Positions 1-5,078 of a stretch of 5,117 bases of DNA are shown in pieces. The notes under the pieces were generated by a model, which saw only the letters and a program-made list of their open reading frames with translations, did no database searches and was not told the origin of the DNA. Location of the stretch: positions 1 to 5,117 of the forward strand of contig SKVX01000161.1 in the NCBI GenBank assembly GCA_007129225.1. The letters run 5' to 3'. The stretch is from Halomonas sp. GTDB lineage: Bacteria; Pseudomonadota; Gammaproteobacteria; Pseudomonadales; Halomonadaceae. Position numbers and translations under genes: made by a program. Positions within the stretch are counted from its first letter, which is position 1. Every line of letters begins with the position of its first letter.

Positions 1-66
1 AAGACGCAGGCTGCCATCCAGCAGCAGCACCGCAGTGGTGAGGTGTTCCATCAGGCGTCGATGCAT
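1..66 (-). CDS. glnL: NtrB/GlnL nitrogen-regulation sensor histidine kinase, N-terminus only (cut by window edge)
   Basis: Reading the minus strand from the ATG at 66 gives 22 codons without a stop: MHRRLMEHLTTAVLLLDG followed by SLRL. This matches the start of the NtrB PAS domain, whose family pattern is roughly LLEHLTTAVLLLD. NtrB is a cytoplasmic two-component kinase/phosphatase: with PII protein it controls phosphorylation of NtrC according to nitrogen status. The start at 66 is preferred over the internal Met at 51 because a GGGAAGG stretch lies about 6 bases upstream of it. The kinase domain (H-box, ATP-binding region) lies outside the window, so the assignment rests on a short peptide plus position downstream of glnA and the DUF4124 gene, an arrangement known in Halomonas and Pseudomonas. 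ntrC is expected next on the minus strand. An NtrC-like palindrome and a sigma-54 promoter lie directly upstream, which fits the identification. Confidence 0.83.
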   Translation of the reverse strand, partial: MHRRLMEHLTTAVLLLDGSLRL

Positions 67-163
67 TGGCCTTCCCTTGGTGTGAACGTGCACCCGTTTC
101 GCGCATCCGTCGAACTCCCGCGCAAGGCGGAGTTCCTGGACTACCCTCGCTAACCATAGCTAA

Positions 164-179
164 AGCAAGAACCGCGCCA
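164..179 (-). promoter_or_regulatory. Sigma-54 (-24/-12) promoter for ntrB/glnL
   Basis: On the minus strand the sequence is TGGCGCG, 4 bases, TTGCT. The sigma-54 consensus is TGGCACG-N4-TTGCW, so there is one mismatch, and the invariant GG and GC are exactly 10 bases apart. The predicted transcript starts near 153, leaving a leader of roughly 85-90 bases before the ATG at 66. The NtrC-like palindrome centred at 241 lies about 88 bases upstream of that start, a normal enhancer distance. Matches were found by eye; function is inferred. Confidence 0.68.
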
Positions 180-232
180 ACCTTGATAAGCGCGGCTCGG
201 CGCCGTTTCAGGGCATGATGGCGGCGATGGAG

Positions 233-249
233 CGCACCATCATGGTGCG
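233..249. promoter_or_regulatory. NtrC-binding enhancer site upstream of ntrB/glnL
   Basis: The 17-mer CGCACCATCATGGTGCG fits the NtrC consensus TGCACCA-N3-TGGTGCA with only the outermost base of each arm changed. Including one more base on each side (232-250) it is a perfect palindrome of 9-bp arms around a single central C. It sits in the gap between the DUF4124 gene and ntrB, upstream of the sigma-54 promoter at 164-179. Autoregulation of the ntrBC operon by phosphorylated NtrC is the natural inference. Confidence 0.75.
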
Positions 250-309
250 CGAAAGAAGTGTCCACCGACTCGAAACGGGTTAACGCTCACCCATGGGGCA
301 CGAATGGGC

Positions 310-327
310 AAAACCGGGCGAGCCCGG
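310..327 (-). terminator. Probable Rho-independent terminator after the DUF4124 gene
   Basis: On the minus strand CCGGG, loop CTCG, CCCGG is followed directly by TTTT, beginning about 11 bases past the stop codon at 339-341. The stem is only 5 GC pairs and the T-run is 4 long, so it is a modest terminator. Its position between the DUF4124 stop and the ntrB promoter supports a separate transcription unit for ntrB. Confidence 0.5.
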
Positions 328-338
328 ACGCGCTTGCC

Positions 339-887
339 TCAGCCGGCTGGAGAGCGCTGAACATGGAGCGTTACCGGCTGGGTGCGATGACGAATGACGC
401 CGTCGTCATCCAGTAGCTCGGCCTGGATCACATACTGGCCACGATCGAGATCGGTGAGCATGAAGGCCGTGGTGTGCATCGCGGTCTGGCTCACCCGGCC
501 GTCGACCAGCAGCCGGGCCCGGTGGTCGGGCCGCAGCTCGGGCTCGATGGCGAGTTCGACCTGTACATTCCCCGCATAGCTGGCGGCCAGCTCGGCGCCA
601 TGCGCCGGAGAAACGATACGAAAGACATCGTAGGGCATGAAGGGCTGGCCCGGGGACTCGCTGACCCGTGGCGCCACGCCTTCCACCCGCGGCGGCTCTG
701 CACTTCCGGGTAGTCCCCGGGAGGGCACCACGGTGAGCGGTGCGAGCTCCACCGGCTCGCCACCTCCGTCCGGACTGTCGGTGAAGATCACGTTGCCCTG
801 GGCGTCGACGGTGCGATAGATGGTCGTCGCCAGGGTCGAAGAGGAGGCGACCAGCAGCCCAATCATTATCAAAAGCGCCTTCTTCAT
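339..887 (-). CDS. Exported DUF4124 domain protein of the glnA-ntrB locus
   Basis: The product is 182 aa. Residues 1-20 are a clear signal peptide: MKK, then a hydrophobic core, ending in STLA before TT, a typical signal peptidase I site with no lipobox Cys. Residues 21-52 match DUF4124, with TIYRTVDAQGNVIFTDSP carrying the usual Y-R/K-x-x-D-x-x-G-x-x-x-F-T-D-x-P pattern. A Pro/Gly-rich linker (about 50-85) leads to a beta-rich C-terminal part (88-178) starting IVSPAHGAEL, with LLVDG and LDRGQYVIQAELLD, which resembles an immunoglobulin-like or fibronectin-like fold. It is expected in the periplasm. Its biochemical role is unknown; DUF4124 proteins are known to lie between glnA and ntrB in Halomonas and Pseudomonas. 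AAGGAG lies about 10 bases upstream of the ATG at 887. It sits downstream of the glnA terminator, so it probably has its own promoter. Not recognised as an enzyme. Confidence 0.9.
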   Translation of the reverse strand: MKKALLIMIGLLVASSSTLATTIYRTVDAQGNVIFTDSPDGGGEPVELAPLTVVPSRGLPGSAEPPRVEGVAPRVSESPGQPFMPYDVFRIVSPAHGAELAASYAGNVQVELAIEPELRPDHRARLLVDGRVSQTAMHTTAFMLTDLDRGQYVIQAELLDDDGVIRHRTQPVTLHVQRSPAG

Positions 888-926
888 ACGGATCGGTCTC
901 CTTCGTCAGCGCCCCGTATCGACTGG

Positions 927-955
927 ATGTCACGGTCGGCTGCCTGTCGTATCAA
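927..955 (-). promoter_or_regulatory. Candidate sigma-70 promoter for the DUF4124 gene
   Basis: On the minus strand TTGATA (950-955; 5 of 6 to TTGACA) is followed after 17 bases by TGACAT (927-932; 3 of 6 to TATAAT). It would start transcription near 920, some 33 bases before the ATG. The -10 box is poor. The main support is need: the gene lies beyond a strong terminator. Confidence 0.28.
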
Positions 956-977
956 GCCATGGAATTCAGTGTACGAC

Positions 978-1008
978 AAAAAGGGCTCCGCCAAGACGGA
1001 GCCCCTTT
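978..1008 (-). terminator. Rho-independent terminator of glnA
   Basis: On the minus strand the stem GGGCTCCG / CGGAGCCC (8 perfect pairs, at 997-1004 and 983-990) closes a 6-base loop (TCTTGG). It is followed at once by TTTTT. It begins about 80 bases past the glnA stop codon. On the plus strand the same stem is followed only by a short interrupted T-run, so it acts best for glnA. Confidence 0.9.
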
Positions 1009-1084
1009 CGTTACCGGGCACAGCAGCGCCCGAGCCGATTCCCACCACCCGGCCTTCCAGTGTGGCCAGGCGAAACGGCGTCCC

Positions 1085-2491
1085 TCAGCAGCTGTAGTAC
1101 ATGTCGAACTCGACCGGGTGCGTACTCATGCGAATACGCTCCACATCTTCCATCTTCAGTTCGATATAGGCATCGATCATGTCGTCGGTGAAGACGCCAC
1201 CCTCGGTAAGGAAGGCACGGTCGGCGTCCAGCGCCTCCAGCGCCTGGTCCAGGCTATTGGCCACGGTCGGAACCTTCTTGCCCTCTTCCGGCGGCAGGTC
1301 GTACAGGTTCTTGTCCATGGCATCGCCGGGGTGAATTTTGTTCTTGATGCCGTCGATACCGGCCATCAGCATCGCCGCGAAACACAGGTAGGGGTTGGCG
1401 GTCGGATCCGGGAAGCGAAGCTCGACGCGCTTGCCCTTGGGGCTGGCGGTATAGGGAATACGGATGGAAGCGGAGCGATTACGGGCACTGTAGGCCAGCA
1501 TGACCGGTGCCTCGAAGCCCGGCACCAGGCGCTTGTAGGAGTTGGTCGAAGCGTTGGTGAAGGCGTTCAGTGCGCGAGCGTGCTTGATGACCCCGCCGAT
1601 GTAGTAGAGCGCCATCTCGGACAGCCCGGCGTACTGGTCACCGGCGAACTGGTTGACCCCATCCTTCCAGAAGGACTGGTGCACGTGCATGCCGGAACCG
1701 TTGTCGCCGACCAGCGGCTTGGGCATGAAGGTGGCGGTCTTGCCATAGGCGTGTGCCACGTTGTGCACGACGTACTTCATCTCCTGAAGCTCATCGGCCT
1801 TCTTCACCAGGGTGTTGAACTTGACGCCGATCTCGTTCTGGCCAGCGTTGGCCACCTCGTGGTGATGCACTTCGACGGTCTGGCCGATCGCCTCCAGGGT
1901 GTTGCACATGGCGCCGCGAATATCGTGGAAGCTGTCCACCGGGGGCACCGGGAAGTAGCCACCCTTGACCCGCGGACGGTGGGCCAGGTTGCCGCCCTCG
2001 ACCTGACGGTCGGTGGACCAGGCACCCTCTTCCGAGGATATCTTGAACATCGCCCCTTCGATATCGGTCTTCCAGTGCACCTCGTCGAAAATGAAGAACT
2101 CCGGCTCCGGGCCGAAGAAGGCGGTGTCGCCCAGGCCGCTGGACTGCAGGTAGGCTTCCGCACGCTTGGCGATGGAGCGCGGGTCGCGCTCGTAGCCCTG
2201 CATGGTGGCCGGCTCGATGATGTCGCAACGCAGTACGATGGTGGCATCTTCGGTGAACGGGTCGAGGAAGGCGGTGCCGTCCTCCGGGCGCAGGATCATG
2301 TCCGACTCGTTGATGCCCTTCCAGCCGGAGATGGAGGAGCCATCGAACATCTGGCCATTCTCGAAAAATTCCTCGTCCACGTCACGGGCGGGGATGGTGA
2401 CGTGCTGCTCCTTGCCTTTGGTATCGGTGAAGCGCAGGTCAACCCACTTCACGTCGTTTTCTTCGATCAGGGCGAGAGTCTTGGCAGACAT
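1085..2491 (-). CDS. glnA: Glutamine synthetase, type I (GSI-beta)
   Basis: GlnA is a cytoplasmic dodecamer that makes glutamine from glutamate, ammonia and ATP, the entry point of ammonia assimilation. The product is 468 aa against 469 in E. coli, and all signatures are present: DGSSISGW with Asp50 (ammonium site), metal ligands Glu129 and Glu131 in GPEPEFF, Glu212 and Glu220, NGSGMHVHQS (264-273) with His269, the Glu327 flap, Arg339 and Arg344 in NRSASIRIP, and Glu357/Arg359 before the FPDPTANPY segment. Tyr397 in NLYDLPPEE is the adenylylation target, so activity should be controlled by GlnE (ATase). The start at 2491 (MSAKTLALIEEN) is chosen because GGAGGA lies just upstream and family members start there; the reading frame is open for 22 further codons, but these look non-coding. 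It is transcribed alone from a sigma-54 promoter at 2635-2650 and ends at the terminator at 978-1008. Divergent from tctBA. Confidence 0.99.
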   Translation of the reverse strand: MSAKTLALIEENDVKWVDLRFTDTKGKEQHVTIPARDVDEEFFENGQMFDGSSISGWKGINESDMILRPEDGTAFLDPFTEDATIVLRCDIIEPATMQGYERDPRSIAKRAEAYLQSSGLGDTAFFGPEPEFFIFDEVHWKTDIEGAMFKISSEEGAWSTDRQVEGGNLAHRPRVKGGYFPVPPVDSFHDIRGAMCNTLEAIGQTVEVHHHEVANAGQNEIGVKFNTLVKKADELQEMKYVVHNVAHAYGKTATFMPKPLVGDNGSGMHVHQSFWKDGVNQFAGDQYAGLSEMALYYIGGVIKHARALNAFTNASTNSYKRLVPGFEAPVMLAYSARNRSASIRIPYTASPKGKRVELRFPDPTANPYLCFAAMLMAGIDGIKNKIHPGDAMDKNLYDLPPEEGKKVPTVANSLDQALEALDADRAFLTEGGVFTDDMIDAYIELKMEDVERIRMSTHPVEFDMYYSC

Positions 2492-2544
2492 GGTGTCCTC
2501 CATTTGAGCGAGTTTGGCTCGATTCGTTGGCTGATGATCCACTG

Positions 2545-2565
2545 GCGCTGGCGTCAACCCAGCGC
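2545..2565 (-). other. Hairpin in the glnA mRNA leader
   Basis: GCGCTGG (2545-2551) and CCAGCGC (2559-2565) can form a perfect 7-pair stem around a 7-base loop. It lies in the transcribed leader about 55 bases before the glnA start codon. No U-run follows, so it is not a terminator. It might stabilise the leader or merely be GC-rich chance. Confidence 0.35.
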
Positions 2566-2602
2566 ATGTTGTAGCACGCTGCGGGCTTGGTGCCCACGAT
2601 CA

Positions 2603-2618
2603 CCATGCACGTGCATGG
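2603..2618. repeat. Perfect 16-bp palindrome in the glnA leader
   Basis: CCATGCACGTGCATGG is exactly its own reverse complement. It begins only a few bases downstream of the transcription start predicted from the sigma-54 promoter (near 2624), so it could be a DNA operator or, as RNA, a 6-pair hairpin with an ACGT loop. It does not fit the spaced NtrC consensus, although it contains TGCAC/GTGCA arms with no spacer. Confidence 0.6.
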
Positions 2619-2634
2619 GAGCTGCCCTACCTAA

Positions 2635-2650
2635 TGCAGGCTGCGTGCCA
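2635..2650 (-). promoter_or_regulatory. Sigma-54 (-24/-12) promoter of glnA
   Basis: On the minus strand the sequence is TTGGCACG, 4 bases, CTGCA. The -24 element is a perfect match to TTGGCACG, and the -12 element differs from TTGCA at one base; GG and GC are 10 bases apart. The transcript should start near 2624, giving a leader of about 130 bases. Two NtrC-like sites lie about 165 and 196 bases upstream. Nitrogen-limited expression by NtrC and RpoN is the inferred control, as for glnAp2 in enterobacteria. Confidence 0.8.
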
Positions 2651-2670
2651 ACAATGCACCAACACAGGCC

Positions 2671-2710
2671 ATGAATTTTTTAATCTCTTGTTTTTAATAC
2701 TTTTATGAAT
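2671..2710. other. AT-rich tract between glnA promoter and enhancers
   Basis: About 34 of 40 bases are A or T, with several T-runs, in an otherwise GC-rich window. It lies between the sigma-54 promoter and the NtrC sites, where DNA bending (intrinsic or by IHF) usually helps the activator reach the polymerase. I found no good IHF consensus, so only flexibility or bending is suggested. Confidence 0.4.
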
Positions 2711-2729
2711 CCATTCATTCATCGTCGCT

Positions 2730-2745
2730 TGCACCAGCAATGCCA
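2730..2745 (-). promoter_or_regulatory. Weak second sigma-54-like element upstream of glnA
   Basis: On the minus strand TGGCATT, 4 bases, GTGCA has the invariant GG-N10-GC spacing but matches TGGCACG at 5 of 7 and TTGCA at 4 of 5. Its predicted start (near 2718) would put the two NtrC-like sites about 71 and 102 bases upstream. It may be a minor promoter, a decoy, or chance overlap with a GCACCA half-site. Confidence 0.25.
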
Positions 2746-2780
2746 CCCAAGACGTCAAGCAGGGCAAAACGCACCACTCC

Positions 2781-2797
2781 CGCACCAATATGGCGCT
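2781..2797. promoter_or_regulatory. NtrC-binding enhancer site, glnA-proximal
   Basis: CGCACCA-ATA-TGGCGCT matches the NtrC consensus TGCACCA-N3-TGGTGCA at 6 of 7 in the left arm and 5 of 7 in the right. It is centred 31 bp from the next site, that is about three helical turns, as for the paired enhancer sites of enteric glnA. Confidence 0.65.
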
Positions 2798-2811
2798 CAA
2801 TCAGGGGCGCT

Positions 2812-2828
2812 TGCACCAAACTGGGGCG
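2812..2828. promoter_or_regulatory. NtrC-binding enhancer site, glnA-distal
   Basis: TGCACCA-AAC-TGGGGCG matches the NtrC consensus at 7 of 7 in the left arm and 5 of 7 in the right. GCTTGC and GCAAGC flank it as a wider inverted repeat (2808-2832 region). With the site at 2781-2797 it forms a pair on the same face of the helix. Confidence 0.68.
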
Positions 2829-3068
2829 CAAGCATCCGGCCGGCCACTGCCGTCAATCGCATCAAGGTCAAGAACCAATTCCCCTCATCAGCGTTGAATT
2901 ATCGTCTCATGGTGCGTTTGAGGGGGCATGCAACAGCAGATAGTGTCGTCGGCTAGCCATTTTGTCAGTAAAACAATACGTGGAAGGTAGTGAATTCAAG
3001 CAAACTTTCTGTTCAAGGCATTTGCTGCCTGCCGCGAACCGTCACCCACACCACAAGACCTACACCAC
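2829..3068. other. Intergenic region upstream of tctB, no gene seen
   Basis: The glnA-tctB gap is 577 bp in total (2492-3068); the glnA side is described by its sites. These last 240 bases hold no convincing gene, tRNA or terminator. I found no GG-N10-GC sigma-54 element on the plus strand and no good sigma-70 pair; TTGTCA at 2962-2967 lacks a credible -10 box. TTCAAG occurs twice 17 bp apart (2995 and 3012), which could be activator half-sites, but this is weak. The tctBA promoter is therefore not located. Confidence 0.5.
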
Positions 3069-3527
3069 ATGACCGATATGCCACGCAAGAACTTCTGGTC
3101 TGGGATCGGTGTTGCCGCCATCGCGGCGCTGCTCCTCGCCTGGGTCATTCCCACCTATGGCGGCAGCGGCTTCGCCATCGGCATGCCGCCCAAGGCGCTG
3201 GCCACTCTCGGCGCCTGGCTGATGCTCGGCTGCGCCGGCCTGCTGATCATCGTCAGCGCCATTGCGCTCAAGCGCGCCGGGGAGCCGTTCTTCTCCATAC
3301 CGCCGGCCGGCCACCTCTGGCATCAGGCGTGGCCCTTCTTGTATGTGCTGGGCTTCATCGTGCTGATCGATCGTTTCCCGTTGACCTGGGTCGCGCCGCT
3401 GCTGATCGGCGGCCTGCTGCTGCTGCTCGGTGAACGACGCTGGTATGTGGTGGTGCTCACCGCCACGATCCCGGCGGCCGGCCTCTATGGCCTGACCGCC
3501 CATCTGATGCGCATTGGAGTGGTGTGA
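3069..3527 (+). CDS. tctB: TctB-family small membrane subunit of a tripartite tricarboxylate transporter
   Basis: The product is 152 aa, the usual length for TctB (DUF1468). It is very hydrophobic, with membrane segments near 9-27, 45-67, 86-101, 105-121 and 124-146. The family layout is visible: a first helix ending in IPTYGGSGFAIGMPPKALATLGAW, a polar loop with ALKRAGEP, and near the end a Leu-rich helix followed by LGERRWYVVVL. TctB is the poorly conserved small subunit that pairs with TctA in the inner membrane to import carboxylates, driven by an ion gradient. It ends 1 bp before tctA, so the two are surely co-transcribed and probably translationally coupled. The ATG at 3069 has no clear Shine-Dalgarno sequence; the ATG at 3078 is an alternative. 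The frame is open back to 2994 without a standard start. Substrate is unknown. Confidence 0.92.
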   Translation: MTDMPRKNFWSGIGVAAIAALLLAWVIPTYGGSGFAIGMPPKALATLGAWLMLGCAGLLIIVSAIALKRAGEPFFSIPPAGHLWHQAWPFLYVLGFIVLIDRFPLTWVAPLLIGGLLLLLGERRWYVVVLTATIPAAGLYGLTAHLMRIGVV

Positions 3528-3528
3528 C

Positions 3529-5052
3529 ATGATCGGTTTCGACGCCATTCTCAGCTCCTTCGCGGCGGCCCTGCACTACGAATCCATCGCCATCATCCTT
3601 GGCGGCGTGCTGCTCGGCTATATCGTCGGTGTAATTCCCGGCCTCAACCGGGCCGTGGCCATCGCCATCGCCATTCCGCTGACCTTCTACATGTCGGCCT
3701 ATGCCGCCATTGCCTTCCTGATCGGCCTGTCCAAGGGCACCGCCGCCGGCAGTGCCGTCTCGGCCATCCTGCTCAATACGCCCGGCGAGCCCTCGTCGGC
3801 GGCCACCTGCCTCGATGGTTATCCCATGGCCCGCGACGGCAAGCCGCGCAAGGCGCTCAAGGTAGGCCTGCTGGCCTCGGTGATCGGCGATCTGCTGGCT
3901 ACCCTGCTGCTGATTGCGGTGGCCATTCCGTTCGCGTCGGTGGCGCTGAAGTTCGGCCCCTACGAGCTGGCCGCCATCCTGATCTTTGCGCTGGTCTTCA
4001 TTGCCGCCATGGCCGGGGGGTCGTTCCTCAAGGGGCTGGCGGCCGGCGGCATGGGGATTATTCTCGGCACCGTAGGGCTCGACCCGGAGACCGGGGCGGC
4101 GCGCTTGACCTTCGGGTACGCCGAGCTAATGGAGGGGGTGCCGATACTGCCGCTGGTGATCGGGACCCTGGCACTCGCCGAGATGTTCGTGCAGCTCGAC
4201 GAGTATCGCCGCAACAAGGACGCCAGCGTGATCAAGCTGAGCGACGACAAGGCGGACGATCTCTCCTACCGGGAGTTCAAGGGCACCCTGCCAACCATCT
4301 TGAAGAGTACCGGGGTGGGGGCCTTCGTCGGAGCCCTGCCGGGCCTGGGGCCGTCGGTAGGGGCCTTCATGGCCTATGGCCTGGCCAAGCGCAGCGCCAA
4401 GGATCCCGACAGCTTCGGCAAGGGCAATCCCAACGGCATCGCCGCCGCCGAGGCGTCGGACAACGCAGTGATCCCGGCCAGCTATATCCCCCTATTCGGC
4501 CTGGGCATCCCAGGGAGCGTCTCGGCCGCCCTGTTGGTGGGTGCCTTCATGATCCACGGTATCCAGGTGGGGCCGCTGATGTTGCGCGACCACCCGGAAA
4601 TGCTCTTCACACTATTCTCGGGAATGATCGTGGCGAGCCTGTTGATGCTGGCGGTGGGCTGGTATGGCCTGCGTATCTTCGCCCGGGTCACCAGCGTGCC
4701 GCCGCATATCGTCATTGCGGTGGTGATCTTTCTCTGCCTGGCCGGCATCCAGGTGCAGGGCTACGGCACCTTCGGTCTGGTTACGGTATTCGTCTTCGCG
4801 ATCTTCGGCTACTTTCTGAAAAAGTTCGATTACTCCTTCGTCACCTTCCTGGTGGCGTTCATCGTCACGCCCATGCTGGAGATGAACCTGCGCCAGTCGG
4901 TGATCCTCTCAGGCGGCGAGATCGGCATCCTGCTCGAGCGGCCCATCGCCCTGACGTTCGTCGTCTTCACGGTGCTGATGGTGCTGCACCTTGGCTGGAG
5001 CAGCTATCGCCGCCGGATGAAGGCGCGCTACAAGGCCAGGACCGATAGTTGA
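3529..5052 (+). CDS. tctA: TctA-family large membrane subunit of a tripartite tricarboxylate transporter
   Basis: The product is 507 aa, normal for TctA, with about 11-12 membrane segments. Family signatures are present: GVLLGYIVGVIPGLN (27-40), AILLNTPGEPSSAATCLDGYPMA (79-101), a second Pro-Gly loop GAFVGALPGLGPSVGAF (264-280), FGKGNPNGIAAAEASDNAV (296-314), and FGLGIPGSVSAALLVGAFMIHG (323-344). The basic tail (YRRRMKARYKAR) should be cytoplasmic. TctA forms the transport channel for a carboxylate delivered by a periplasmic TctC protein. The ATG at 3529 is chosen because GGAG lies 9 bases upstream and it follows the tctB stop after 1 bp; a TTG at 3514 in the same frame would overlap tctB. 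The first loop reads PGLNRAVA where many family members have PGLGG, an oddity. No tctC is seen on either side. Substrate cannot be read from sequence alone. Confidence 0.97.
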   Translation: MIGFDAILSSFAAALHYESIAIILGGVLLGYIVGVIPGLNRAVAIAIAIPLTFYMSAYAAIAFLIGLSKGTAAGSAVSAILLNTPGEPSSAATCLDGYPMARDGKPRKALKVGLLASVIGDLLATLLLIAVAIPFASVALKFGPYELAAILIFALVFIAAMAGGSFLKGLAAGGMGIILGTVGLDPETGAARLTFGYAELMEGVPILPLVIGTLALAEMFVQLDEYRRNKDASVIKLSDDKADDLSYREFKGTLPTILKSTGVGAFVGALPGLGPSVGAFMAYGLAKRSAKDPDSFGKGNPNGIAAAEASDNAVIPASYIPLFGLGIPGSVSAALLVGAFMIHGIQVGPLMLRDHPEMLFTLFSGMIVASLLMLAVGWYGLRIFARVTSVPPHIVIAVVIFLCLAGIQVQGYGTFGLVTVFVFAIFGYFLKKFDYSFVTFLVAFIVTPMLEMNLRQSVILSGGEIGILLERPIALTFVVFTVLMVLHLGWSSYRRRMKARYKARTDS

Positions 5053-5078
5053 GCCGACCGTACTGCAACCCCGCAAGG

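Noticed and set aside
286..302. Possible second NtrC site near the ntrB promoter around CCATGG
   Set aside because: Only the left arm resembles the consensus; the right arm matches at two positions, so it is not listed.
1791..2247. Minus-strand frames of about 145 codons inside glnA
   Set aside because: Shifted-frame shadows of glnA, rich in Arg, Ser and Pro, with no independent support.
2492..2620. Glutamine riboswitch (glnA RNA motif) in the glnA leader
   Set aside because: That motif is known from cyanobacteria and I do not see its conserved core here; only simple hairpins are present.
959..2674. A 571-codon open frame on the plus strand, antisense to glnA
   Set aside because: It lies opposite the whole of glnA, and its protein is His/Val/Gly-rich with no recognisable domain. 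Long antisense frames are expected opposite GC-rich genes with strong codon bias; it also spans the glnA terminator and leader.
2705..2956. Two overlapping small open frames (83 and 67 codons) in the glnA-tctB gap
   Set aside because: No ribosome binding site or family resemblance, and they run across the AT tract and NtrC-like sites. The two frames overlap each other, so at most chance.
2990..3433. GTG-started frame of 147 codons overlapping tctB, preceded by GGAAGG
   Set aside because: The purine run is only 2 bases from the GTG, too close. The protein is Arg/His-rich in the manner of a shifted frame, while the tctB frame shows clear membrane helices.
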